Assembly (NCBI GenBank): GCA_900553395.1
Contig: USDJ01000007.1
Coordinates: 1 to 64,000 of the forward strand
Direction of reading: 5' to 3'
Length of the DNA: 64,000 nt
DNA from: an uncultured Mycoplasmatota bacterium
GTDB lineage: Bacteria > Bacillota_I > Bacilli_A > RF39 > UBA660
Position numbers and translations under genes: made by a program. Under the pieces are notes generated by a model. The model was not told the origin of the DNA. It ran no database searches and saw only the letters and a program-made list of their open reading frames with translations. Positions 1 through 7,514 of the stretch are shown here, piece by piece. Each line of letters starts with the position of its first letter. The first letter of the stretch is position 1.

Positions 1-1668
1 GTTGGGATGCATTCAAGTGGTAAAACAACTCCTGAGGTAATTTTTACAGTGCTTCATGCTGGAGGTAAATTTGAAACTAGTGGTTATAAGGTATCTGGAG
101 GATTACATGGTGTTGGTGCTTCTGTTGTAAATGCTCTTTCTAAGTGGTGTGAGGTAACAATTAGAAGAGATGGTTATGAGTATTATATAAAATTTGAAAA
201 TGGTGGAAGGGTTGTAGTGCCTTTGCAAAAAATAGGAACTACTAGTAAACATGGTACTACAGTAAGATTTATGCCTGATTATGAGATATTTAAGGGTGCA
301 ACATTTTCGTATACAACAATAAGAGAAAGAATGCAAGAGAGTGCTTTTCTTTTGAAAGGGTTAACAGTAGAATTAATAGATGAAGAAGATAAAAAAGATG
401 AAAAGTTTCATTATGAGGATGGTTTATCTTCTTTTGTGGATATGATAAATGAAAATAAGAAAACGCTTCATAATGTATATACGTTTGAGGGAACTAGAAA
501 TGGTATAGAAGTTGATATAGCATTTCAATATACTGATTCATATAATGAGAACATAGTATCGTTTGTAAATAATGTAAAAACTACAGATGGAGGAACTCAT
601 GAGGTTGGATTTAAGACTGCTTTAACTAAGGTATTTAATGATTATGCTAAAAATAATAATTATTTTAAAAACAAGGAAAAGGGTTTTGATGGTAGTGATG
701 TAAGAGAGGGATTAACTGCTGTTATATCTTTAAAAATTCCAGAGGATAAGTTACAATTTGAGGGACAAACAAAATCTAAGCTTGGATCTCCAGCGGCAAG
801 AACTGCTGTTGAATCAGTAACAACAGAAAAATTATTATTCTTTTTAGAAGAAAACAAGAAAATTGCAACAGAAATAATAGAAAAGTCTTTAAAGAGTAAA
901 CAAGCAAGAGAAGCGGCACGAAAAGCGAGAGAAGAAATACGAAAGGGTAAGAGTAAAAATTCAAAAGAAAAGAATTTGTCTGGGAAATTTGTTCCTGCTG
1001 GTGGAAAGGATAAAACAAAAAATGAATTGTTTTTAGTCGAAGGGGATTCTGCAGGTGGTTCTGCAAAACAAGGAAGAGATAGAAAATTTCAAGCGATACT
1101 TCCTCTTAGGGGAAAAGTTTTGAATACGGAAAAAGCTAAAATGGAAGATATATTAAAAAATGAGGAAATTAATACAATGATTCATACTATAGGAGCAGGT
1201 TCTGGTTCTGATTTTGTTCCAAGCGATATTCAGTATGATAAAGTTATAATAATGACTGATGCTGATGATGATGGGGCACATATTCAGGTTTTATTATTGA
1301 CGTTTTTTTATAGATTTATGAGACCATTAATAGAGCTTGGAAAACTTTATATAGCAATGCCTCCACTTTATAAGGTAACTTCTGGAAAAAATGTGTCTTA
1401 TGCATATGATAATGATGAGTTAAAAGAACTAACTGATGGAAAGAAATGTGAAATACAAAGATATAAAGGTTTAGGGGAAATGAATTATGATCAGTTATGG
1501 GAAACTACAATGAATCCACTTACTAGATCGTTAATAAAGGTAAATATAGATGATGCCTCTCTTGCAGAGAAAAGGGTAAGTGTTTTGATGGGAGATAAAG
1601 TAGAACCAAGAAAAGAATGGATTGAAGAAAATGTAGAGTTTTCTTTGGAAGATGATTATAAAATCTAA
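1..1668 (+). CDS. parE: DNA topoisomerase IV subunit B (ParE), 5' end outside window
   Basis: ATPase subunit of the type IIA topoisomerase that decatenates daughter chromosomes. The reading frame is open from base 1 and the first ATG at 7 is internal, because Val-Gly before it fits the conserved GHKL-ATPase segment. Visible are the GGLHGVGASVVNALS ATP-binding loop, the QTKSKLGSPAAR transducer loop, and the TOPRIM motifs EGDSAGGSAKQGRDR and DADDDGAH. ParE rather than GyrB is favoured by the segment IQVLLLTFFYRFMRPLIE and by the ending MGDKVEPRKEWIEENV. About 555 codons are present, so roughly the first 80-100 residues are missing to the left. No parC partner is visible downstream; the next gene is unrelated and sits behind a hairpin. 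Confidence 0.93.
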   Translation, partial: VGMHSSGKTTPEVIFTVLHAGGKFETSGYKVSGGLHGVGASVVNALSKWCEVTIRRDGYEYYIKFENGGRVVVPLQKIGTTSKHGTTVRFMPDYEIFKGATFSYTTIRERMQESAFLLKGLTVELIDEEDKKDEKFHYEDGLSSFVDMINENKKTLHNVYTFEGTRNGIEVDIAFQYTDSYNENIVSFVNNVKTTDGGTHEVGFKTALTKVFNDYAKNNNYFKNKEKGFDGSDVREGLTAVISLKIPEDKLQFEGQTKSKLGSPAARTAVESVTTEKLLFFLEENKKIATEIIEKSLKSKQAREAARKAREEIRKGKSKNSKEKNLSGKFVPAGGKDKTKNELFLVEGDSAGGSAKQGRDRKFQAILPLRGKVLNTEKAKMEDILKNEEINTMIHTIGAGSGSDFVPSDIQYDKVIIMTDADDDGAHIQVLLLTFFYRFMRPLIELGKLYIAMPPLYKVTSGKNVSYAYDNDELKELTDGKKCEIQRYKGLGEMNYDQLWETTMNPLTRSLIKVNIDDASLAEKRVSVLMGDKVEPRKEWIEENVEFSLEDDYKI

Positions 1669-1674
1669 TAATAA

Positions 1675-1735
1675 AAAATAGCAACATTCATATTATTTAT
1701 TGAGGGAATATTATGAATAATGCTATTTTATTTTT
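1675..1735 (+). terminator. Terminator-like hairpin overlapping the next gene's start codon
   Basis: AAAATAGCA (1675-1683) pairs with TGCTATTTT (1721-1729). After a 2x2 mismatch, ATTCATA (1686-1692) pairs with TATGAAT (1712-1718), and about five further pairs follow. A T-rich run then ends the structure. It looks like the parE rho-independent terminator, but its 3' arm contains the ATG at 1713 and its apex contains the GAGGGAA ribosome-binding site of the downstream gene. Confidence 0.6.
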
Positions 1736-2603
1736 TTATAATATAAATATTCAGGAGATAAAAAAAATAAATAATAATTATTATTTTAGTTATTTAAATA
1801 ATAGTTATGGTATTTATCCTTATAACCGTGCTTTAGAGGAGTTGCAAGAGTTATATGATTTAAATAATATGCTTCTTAACTTAGGGTTAATAGGATATGA
1901 AATATTTCTTACAAAAGAAGGAAATATAATATTCCCATATGGTAATAGGTTATATATTTTAATGAGGATGCCAAATATTAAGAATAGAATAATAACATAT
2001 GAGGATGTAATAAGTTTCAATTTCAATGTTGAAGCGAAGAATTATAAGTTGCTTGATAAATCTAATTGGAGTTATAATTGGTCACAAAAAATTGATTATA
2101 TAAGTTATCAATTTTCTCAAATGAGTAATAAGTACAAGATAATAAATGATTCAATAGATTATTTTATAGGAATATGGGAAAATGGGATAAGTTATTTAAA
2201 TAATAATCAAATTGTTACACAAAAACAAGTATCTCATAGAAGAATTAGAACAGATATGGATTTGTTAGAGTTTTTGAATCCTTTGAATTTTGTTGTAGAT
2301 TGTAAAGAAAGAGATATAGGAGAATATTTAAAATCGTATGTTTTAACAAATAATTATTCAAGTGAAATAGTTCTTTCATTTATTAAGGGAATGAAAAGAG
2401 AAAATATAATAATATTAATATCTAGGATATGTTTTCCGTCATATTATTTTGATCTTTATGAGGATATAATAGAGAAAGGCAAGGGGGAATATGGTTTAAC
2501 AGAAATTATAAATAAAAAAGATAATATACTAAATTTATTAGCAATTATCTTTAAGGGATATGGAGATTATAATATACCATATATTGAATGGGTAAAGAAA
2601 TAG
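1713..2603 (+). CDS. YutH/CotS-like degenerate kinase-fold protein (putative)
   Basis: This 296-residue protein is not confidently assigned. The central block WENGISYLNN, then a conserved HRRI, then PLNFVVDCKERDIGEYLKSY around residues 195-215, resembles the YutH/YsxE/CotS spore-coat family, in which a kinase-like fold has lost catalytic residues. No signal peptide or membrane helix is apparent. Context supports the guess: a YutI-like Nfu protein follows immediately on the opposite strand, and as I recall yutH and yutI are neighbours in Bacillus subtilis. The start codon is preceded by GAGGGAATATT, but this ribosome-binding site lies inside the hairpin at 1675-1735, so translation may be structurally controlled. 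If sporulation is absent in this organism, the protein must have another role. Confidence 0.5.
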   Translation: MNNAILFFYNINIQEIKKINNNYYFSYLNNSYGIYPYNRALEELQELYDLNNMLLNLGLIGYEIFLTKEGNIIFPYGNRLYILMRMPNIKNRIITYEDVISFNFNVEAKNYKLLDKSNWSYNWSQKIDYISYQFSQMSNKYKIINDSIDYFIGIWENGISYLNNNQIVTQKQVSHRRIRTDMDLLEFLNPLNFVVDCKERDIGEYLKSYVLTNNYSSEIVLSFIKGMKRENIIILISRICFPSYYFDLYEDIIEKGKGEYGLTEIINKKDNILNLLAIIFKGYGDYNIPYIEWVKK

Positions 2604-2616
2604 AATAGTTTGTTTA

Positions 2617-2838
2617 TTAATCTACTAATCTAACTTCTTTAATTTCAGGAACTTTTTCTAGTACAGTTTTTTCGATGCCATCTTTTAAAGTGAATTCTTT
2701 CATAGGACATCCTATACATGCTCCTTGTAATCTTACGTATAAGATATTATCTTCAATCTTAACAAATTCGATGTTTCCTCCATCATTCATTAAGAATGGT
2801 CTTAAATCGTTGATTACTTCTAAAACTTTTTCTTTCAT
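2617..2838 (-). CDS. NifU-like C-terminal domain Fe-S scaffold (YutI/Nfu type)
   Basis: A 73-residue stand-alone Nfu domain that binds and delivers an iron-sulfur cluster to target proteins. It shows the family pattern: an N-terminal helix with DLRPFLMNDGGNIEF, a beta core, and the ligand motif GACIGCPMKEFTL with Cys41 and Cys44. The length is normal for the short Firmicute form. It is convergent with the YutH-like gene (13-bp gap) and divergent from the S1-domain gene. Its start follows GGTGATTTT on the minus strand. Confidence 0.9.
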   Translation of the reverse strand: MKEKVLEVINDLRPFLMNDGGNIEFVKIEDNILYVRLQGACIGCPMKEFTLKDGIEKTVLEKVPEIKEVRLVD

Positions 2839-2934
2839 AAAATCACCAATCTAATTATATATATAAATTTATTCTTTGTAAAGGGCTTTAAAAAGTAAGT
2901 AAAATAAGTTATAATTGTACAAGGAAGTGGTTTT

Positions 2935-3306
2935 ATGACAAAATATAAAAAAGGAAGTATTATTGAGGGGAGTGTAACTGGTATAGAAAATTATGGTGTG
3001 TTTGTTAATTTAGATGATTACTATAGTGGACTTATACATATTTCAGAAATATCACATGGTTTTGTAAAAGATGTAAGTAATTATGTTAATCTTGGAGATA
3101 CAATAAGGGTAAAAGTTGTAGATGTTGATGATAATTCATGTCATGTGAAGTTGAGTATTAAGGATATTGATTATAGAAAAGCAAAACCTAAAAGGAAGAA
3201 AATAGAAGAGGTTGGGAGTGGATTTGAAATATTAAGGAATAACTTGGATGATTGGATAAATACTAAAATAGAAGAATACAATATAGAAAATCACAAAAAA
3301 AACTAA
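2935..3306 (+). CDS. S1 RNA-binding domain protein (YugI / general stress protein 13 type)
   Basis: A 123-residue protein with one N-terminal S1 domain at about residues 5-80, recognisable from GSIIEGSVTGIENYGVFVNL, GLIHISEIS and GDTIRVKVVDVD, followed by a charged tail with KPKRKKIEE. Firmicute relatives (YugI/CvfD) associate with ribosomes or mRNA and act as post-transcriptional regulators. A TATAAT element at 2910-2915 and an AAGGAAGTGG ribosome-binding site precede the ATG. No terminator is visible before the tRNA operon promoter 18 bp downstream. Confidence 0.88.
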   Translation: MTKYKKGSIIEGSVTGIENYGVFVNLDDYYSGLIHISEISHGFVKDVSNYVNLGDTIRVKVVDVDDNSCHVKLSIKDIDYRKAKPKRKKIEEVGSGFEILRNNLDDWINTKIEEYNIENHKKN

Positions 3307-3323
3307 AAAAAACAGAAATTATA

Positions 3324-3352
3324 TTGACAAAAACTCTAGAATATATTATATT
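3324..3352 (+). promoter_or_regulatory. Sigma-A-type promoter of the tRNA operon
   Basis: TTGACA at 3324-3329 and TATATT at 3347-3352 are separated by 17 bp, about 30 bp before the first tRNA. The consensus -35, ideal spacing and position suggest a strong promoter. Confidence 0.88.
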
Positions 3353-3382
3353 TATAAACGTCAGCAGTTAATATGTTTTGAC

Positions 3383-3459
3383 GGGCGATTAGCTCAGTTG
3401 GTTAGAGCACTTGCCTTACAAGCAAGGGGTCGGGAGTTCGAGTCTCTCATCGCCCACCA
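3383..3459 (+). tRNA. tRNA-Val (TAC)
   Basis: A 77-nt cloverleaf with the GGGCGAT acceptor pairing with ATCGCCC. The anticodon loop CTTACAA gives TAC (Val), the T loop TTCGAGT is present, and CCA is encoded. First gene of a six-tRNA operon. Confidence 0.97.
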
Positions 3460-3466
3460 TTTTTTT

Positions 3467-3542
<76 letters not shown>

Positions 3543-3549
3543 CTTTTAT

Positions 3550-3633
3550 GGAAGGATAGCGAAGTGGTCAAACGCGGCAGACTGTAAATCTGTTCCTTCG
3601 GGTTCGATGGTTCGACTCCATCTCCTTCCACCA
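3550..3633 (+). tRNA. tRNA-Tyr (GTA)
   Basis: An 84-nt class II tRNA with a long variable arm (GTTCCTTCGGGTTC region). The anticodon GTA lies in loop CTGTAAA, the GGAAGGA acceptor pairs with TCCTTCC, and CCA is encoded. Confidence 0.96.
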
Positions 3634-3668
3634 CTTTTTAAAGAAACATGCTATCAGTGCAAAAAAAT

Positions 3669-3743
3669 TGCCTCGTAGCCAAGCGGTAAGGCACCACACT
3701 TTGACTGTGGCATGCGCTAGTTCGAATCTAGCCGAGGCAACCA
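3669..3743 (+). tRNA. tRNA-Gln (TTG)
   Basis: A 75-nt cloverleaf. The TGCCTCG acceptor pairs with CGAGGCA, and anticodon stem CCACA/TGTGG carries loop CTTTGAC, so the anticodon is TTG. CCA is encoded. Confidence 0.96.
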
Positions 3744-3754
3744 TTTAAAAATTT

Positions 3755-3830
3755 GTTCCGCTAGCTCAGTCGGTAGAGCATTTGACTTTTAATCAAAGGG
3801 TCTGGAGTTCGAATCTCCAGCGGGACACCA
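3755..3830 (+). tRNA. tRNA-Lys (TTT)
   Basis: A 76-nt cloverleaf. The GTTCCGC acceptor pairs with GCGGGAC through one U-G wobble, the anticodon loop CTTTTAA gives TTT, and CCA is encoded. Confidence 0.96.
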
Positions 3831-3835
3831 TCTGT

Positions 3836-3924
3836 GCCTGAGTGGCGAAATTGGTAGACGCACAGGACTTAAAATCCTGCGGGAGTCAAATCCCGTGCCG
3901 GTTCAAGTCCGGCCTTAGGCACCA
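3836..3924 (+). tRNA. tRNA-Leu (TAA)
   Basis: An 89-nt class II tRNA. The GCCTGAG acceptor pairs with CTTAGGC, the anticodon loop CTTAAAA gives TAA, and there is a long variable arm and encoded CCA. Last gene of the operon. Confidence 0.96.
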
Positions 3925-3936
3925 TTCTTATAAAAT

Positions 3937-3960
3937 ACCTTGATTTATCAAGGTTTTTTA
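3937..3960 (+). terminator. Rho-independent terminator of the tRNA operon
   Basis: ACCTTGA (3937-3943), a TTTA loop and TCAAGGT (3948-3954) form a perfect 7-bp stem followed by a T run. Confidence 0.9.
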
Positions 3961-4031
3961 TTGTACCTTCTTAATTATCTTATTATTATTTAATTTTTTG
4001 AATAAAATATATAAAATTTTAACTATATGAT

Positions 4032-4059
4032 TTGACTTTTAGTTTAAGTTTGATATAAT
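4032..4059 (+). promoter_or_regulatory. Promoter of the small gene / ClpX-like operon
   Basis: TTGACT (4032-4037), a 16-bp spacer ending in an extended TGA, and TATAAT (4054-4059). Transcription would begin near 4066, so the TTG codon at 4063 cannot be the start of the next gene. Confidence 0.8.
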
Positions 4060-4080
4060 ACTTTGCAAGGTGATTGTTAT

Positions 4081-4338
4081 ATGCTTAATAATTATGATTT
4101 TGATAGCTTTGTTGCTAAGCCTTCTTCATTTTTGAAAAGACATGGTAATATATATATAAGTGATGAACAATTAGATATATTAAAAAAGTATGATATAGAT
4201 ATAGAAAAATATAATAATGTTAGTGAATTGATGTATGAAATAGAAAGCTATTTAAATTCTGGTGAAGTATTTGAGGATTTAGAGTGGGTATCACAAACTT
4301 TAGCTGAATATAATTATTATAACAATGTAAATAAATAG
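4081..4338 (+). CDS. Small acidic protein of unknown function, upstream of ClpX-like ATPase
   Basis: I do not recognise this 85-residue soluble protein. It is acidic, with no signal peptide or cysteine pattern, and a short hydrophilic helical stretch around DEQLDILKKYDIDIEKYNN. The ATG at 4081 is chosen because AAGGTGAT lies 6 bp upstream and because the in-frame TTG at 4063 precedes the likely transcription start. It ends 9 bp before the ClpX-like gene and shares its promoter and terminator. An adaptor, substrate or regulator of that ATPase is a reasonable but untested idea. Confidence 0.75.
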   Translation: MLNNYDFDSFVAKPSSFLKRHGNIYISDEQLDILKKYDIDIEKYNNVSELMYEIESYLNSGEVFEDLEWVSQTLAEYNYYNNVNK

Positions 4339-4347
4339 GAGGTAAGT

Positions 4348-5826
4348 ATGGAAGTAGCAATTTTATTTGATAGAGTTGATATAAGCTGTGATGTGTTTTT
4401 GTATAGACCAATAAGTGTAGTTAAAGGAAAATATGATAAAAGAAATAATTTATTTTCTACAGAATATGGCGATATTTTATATCCTATTGATGGTAACAAT
4501 ATTCGTTCTAAGAAACTTTTTTCATTTCCTTCATCTATGCCAGATTTAAGAAAATATTTTGGTAATTTATCAAATCCGGAGTTAACGAGTAAGTTTCTCG
4601 AAATGTGTTCAGATACTTGTTATCTGGGATATTATGATTCTTCAAAAAGAAAAGTAAGTGTTGCCAAAATACCTTTAGATAAAATAGAGGACTATTTTCG
4701 AAATGGGCAAGTAGAATATAAAAGTTTTGGTTCAGGTGCAAAAGACATAGATGTTGAAAGGACAGTACACGATTTTGAAAAAGAAGTAAATAAAAGATAT
4801 TCATCTAATAAACCTGTAAAATTGCAAAAAAAGCCAGCGGCTGGTGTAGTAAATTTACCAGATTTAAGAAGACACATTTTGTCAACTATAGTGGCTCAAG
4901 ATGAAGCGGTTAGAACAATTACGACTACAATTGCGATGAATTATAAAACATCAAATCCTGATTTAAAGTCACACATATTAATTATGGGACCTACAGGAGT
5001 AGGAAAATCTAGTATTATTAAACTTATTTGTAATTATTTAAGTGTACCTTTTTGTAAAGTTGATTCAACTAATTATACTCAAACTGGATATGTTGGTAAT
5101 TCTGTAGAAGATATAGTTCAAAAGCTTATAGTAGCATCTAACTATGATATAGACCTTGCTCAAAAAGGAATAATAGTAATTGACGAAATAGATAAGAAAG
5201 CTTCAATAGACTCTGATAGGGATATATCTACTACGGCAGTTCAAGAATCATTGCTTAAATTGACTGGAAGAGATTTTGTAGAAGTTGAATATGTACAAAA
5301 TGGTGTAAAGAAAAAAATAGATTTTGACACATCAAATATTACTGTAGTATTTACAGGAGCATTTTCTGGTATAGAAAAATTTAATAAAAATCATAAAAAA
5401 TCTAGCATAGGATTTATTAGCGATAATAAAGATGATAATTCTGAAGCTGATATAGTTGAAAGTTTAAAACAATATGGAATCATTCCAGAATTATTAGGGA
5501 GAATTGGTAAAATAGTTACTTTAAAAGAATTATCTGCTGATGATTTTGTCTTAGTATTAGATCGTTCAGATAAAAGTCCAATAATTATAAATCAAGGCTT
5601 TTTTGAAAATGATATGGGTATTGAAGTATCATTTACATCTGATTTCGTTGCAGCAGCAGCTAAAAAGGCAGAAGATTTGGCACTTGGTGTGAGAGGTCTT
5701 AATACAGTTGTAAATACAGCACTTGATCCTGCAAAAGAAAGTATTTTAGAAGGCAATAATAAAGTCAAGTGTTTAACATTCACAGGAAAAACAATTATTA
5801 ATCCCAATGAATATTACAGTAAATAA
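4348..5826 (+). CDS. ClpX-like AAA+ unfoldase lacking the zinc-binding domain
   Basis: A 492-residue AAA+ ATPase of the ClpX/HslU clade. Residues 1-165 form an unfamiliar N-terminal domain without the Cys4 zinc-binding domain of canonical ClpX. The ATPase core shows Walker A GPTGVGKS (214-221), a GYVG pore loop (247-250), Walker B IVIDEID (Asp279-Glu280), arginine-finger region ELLGRIG, and sensor-2 region GVRGLNTVV. KSSIGFIS (Ile354-Gly355-Phe356) sits where ClpX carries its IGF loop for docking ClpP, so it could drive a ClpP-type peptidase. It probably unfolds specific substrates in the cytoplasm. GGAGG precedes the ATG, and the gene follows the 85-residue protein in a two-gene operon ending at a terminator. 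Whether a canonical clpX exists elsewhere cannot be seen here. Confidence 0.8.
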   Translation: MEVAILFDRVDISCDVFLYRPISVVKGKYDKRNNLFSTEYGDILYPIDGNNIRSKKLFSFPSSMPDLRKYFGNLSNPELTSKFLEMCSDTCYLGYYDSSKRKVSVAKIPLDKIEDYFRNGQVEYKSFGSGAKDIDVERTVHDFEKEVNKRYSSNKPVKLQKKPAAGVVNLPDLRRHILSTIVAQDEAVRTITTTIAMNYKTSNPDLKSHILIMGPTGVGKSSIIKLICNYLSVPFCKVDSTNYTQTGYVGNSVEDIVQKLIVASNYDIDLAQKGIIVIDEIDKKASIDSDRDISTTAVQESLLKLTGRDFVEVEYVQNGVKKKIDFDTSNITVVFTGAFSGIEKFNKNHKKSSIGFISDNKDDNSEADIVESLKQYGIIPELLGRIGKIVTLKELSADDFVLVLDRSDKSPIIINQGFFENDMGIEVSFTSDFVAAAAKKAEDLALGVRGLNTVVNTALDPAKESILEGNNKVKCLTFTGKTIINPNEYYSK

Positions 5827-5841
5827 CTGTAATATTTTTTT
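5811..5841 (+). terminator. Terminator of the ClpX-like operon
   Basis: The perfect 10-bp inverted repeat ATATTACAGT (5811-5820) / ACTGTAATAT (5826-5835) is followed by T6. The stop codon lies in the loop. Confidence 0.9.
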
Positions 5842-5856
5842 AAAGGAAATAAAAAA

Positions 5857-5876
5857 TATATATAGTACTATATATA
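5857..5876. promoter_or_regulatory. 20-bp perfect palindrome, possible operator
   Basis: TATATATAGTACTATATATA is perfectly self-complementary around GTAC. AGTACTAT recurs 11 bp after the palindrome's copy ends, at 5883-5890, across the presumed start of the helicase gene. Its position between a terminator and the helicase ribosome-binding site suggests a binding site, although simple TA-richness could also create it. Confidence 0.4.
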
Positions 5877-5888
5877 AGGGGTAGTACT

Positions 5889-7364
5889 ATTAGTTACATT
5901 AAGCAAAGAATAGAATTAAGAAGATCTAGCAAGTTATTATCTAATATTAATGGATATTCACTAGATATTAATCAGAGAAAAGCAGTCATTTGCGACAATA
6001 AATCTAGTCTTATAATAGCAGGAGCTGGAAGTGGTAAAAGTCTTACTATGGTAGCTAAAATTAGATATTTAATAGAGATGAAAAATATTAGTGAGAATGA
6101 TATATTATGCATTTCGTTTACAAATGATGCGTGTATAAATTTAGAGAATAATATTAAAAAAAATTATAAATATAATATTAAAGTTTATACTTTTCACAAA
6201 TTAGCTCTTTTGTTTTTAAGAGACAAGAAATATAATATTATAAGTGACAATTATTTAAACTATATAGTTGATGAATATTTTCAATCGTTTATATTAACAA
6301 ATAAAAGCCTAACTAATGGATTAAAAGCTTATTTAAATAAGATTGATTATTCTTATAACTATATTTTAAAGTCAAATGATCTAATAATATTAAAAAAATT
6401 AATCATAACTTTTATAAATTTATTTAAAACCAATAATCATAAATTATCGGATTTTTTAAATTTAAGAAACGATAAAATTCTAATTAGAATAATAATAGAT
6501 ATATATTTATTATATGAGAGTGAATTAAGAAGCACGAATTCTATTGATTTTAATGATATGTTACTTTTAGCGACCGATTTTGTGAGAACAAATAACATAA
6601 AAAAGTATAAATATATAATAGTAGACGAATATCAAGATACTTCTTATATTAGATATCTGTTTTTAAAAGAAATAATAAAAAATACAGGAGCTAAAATAAC
6701 GTGTGTAGGTGATGACTATCAATCTATATATAGATTTAATGGCTGTGATTTAAATATGTTTTTAGACTTTAAAAAATATTTTGGTAAGTTTAAGCTTCTA
6801 AAAATAGTTAACACATATAGAAATAGTCAGGAATTAATAAATGTAGCTGGTGGATTCATTATGAAAAACAAAAGACAGTTATATAAAAAATTAAAGTCTG
6901 ATAAACGTTTATGTAAACCAATAAAAATAGTATATAAAAAAAGTTTAGATGAATTATTAGATATAATTATAAAAAAGTATGATAGCATATTAATACTAGG
7001 GAGAAATAATTTTGACATAAAGAAATATTCTAATATGTTTACTTCAAATAATATAATGTATAAAAATAAAAAAGTTAAATATTTAACTGTACACAGCTCT
7101 AAAGGATTGGAAGATGAATGTGTGGTTTTAATAAATTTGACAGATGATATATTAGGATTCCCAAATAAAATAAAAGATAATAAAATTTTATCTTACGTAA
7201 GTTTAGGCGTTAATAATTATCCTTATGATGAAGAAAGAAGGCTCTTTTACGTAGCTCTTACTAGGACAAAAAATGAAGTATACCTATTAGTAGATAAGAA
7301 AAATGAGTCTATTTTTGTTAAAGAATTGATTAAGGACTATAGTAAATATATAGAATACATTTAA
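5889..7364 (+). CDS. UvrD/PcrA-like superfamily 1A DNA helicase with non-canonical start
   Basis: An ATP-dependent 3'-5' DNA translocase or helicase. The first ATG in frame (6048) falls inside the enzyme: upstream of it the frame remains open and encodes a Q-motif (YSLDINQRKAV) and Walker A AGAGSGKS. No ATG, GTG or TTG exists in the upstream part, so I place the start at ATT 5889, seven bases after AAGGGG; this is an inference. Other motifs are VDEYQDTS (II), GDDYQSIYRFNG (III), TVHSSKGLE (V) and RRLFYVALTRT (VI). At about 491 residues it is much shorter than PcrA (about 720), with reduced 1B/2B subdomains, resembling the compact helicase IV-like group. It could also be a 5'-truncated gene. 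Confidence 0.8.
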   Translation: MSYIKQRIELRRSSKLLSNINGYSLDINQRKAVICDNKSSLIIAGAGSGKSLTMVAKIRYLIEMKNISENDILCISFTNDACINLENNIKKNYKYNIKVYTFHKLALLFLRDKKYNIISDNYLNYIVDEYFQSFILTNKSLTNGLKAYLNKIDYSYNYILKSNDLIILKKLIITFINLFKTNNHKLSDFLNLRNDKILIRIIIDIYLLYESELRSTNSIDFNDMLLLATDFVRTNNIKKYKYIIVDEYQDTSYIRYLFLKEIIKNTGAKITCVGDDYQSIYRFNGCDLNMFLDFKKYFGKFKLLKIVNTYRNSQELINVAGGFIMKNKRQLYKKLKSDKRLCKPIKIVYKKSLDELLDIIIKKYDSILILGRNNFDIKKYSNMFTSNNIMYKNKKVKYLTVHSSKGLEDECVVLINLTDDILGFPNKIKDNKILSYVSLGVNNYPYDEERRLFYVALTRTKNEVYLLVDKKNESIFVKELIKDYSKYIEYI

Positions 7365-7449
7365 TTTACACATTTTACCAAATTATATGATTTTTTGAAA
7401 ATGTTACTTTTATGTATAATGATTTTCGGGTTTTGAATATTTTATCGAT

Positions 7450-7479
7450 TTGACATATAACTATATAATGTGATATGAT
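7450..7479 (+). promoter_or_regulatory. Promoter of the glucosaminidase-like gene
   Basis: TTGACA (7450-7455), an 18-bp spacer ending in TGA (extended -10), then TATGAT (7474-7479), about 35 bp before the chosen GTG start. Confidence 0.75.
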
Positions 7480-7514
7480 AGTTGTGCTTTTCCAAAAAAA
7501 GAAGAGGTGTTAAT

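Noticed and set aside
660..1066. Minus-strand open frames within parE
   Set aside because: They are shadows of the conserved ParE frame, Ser/Leu/Phe-rich, without ribosome-binding sites.
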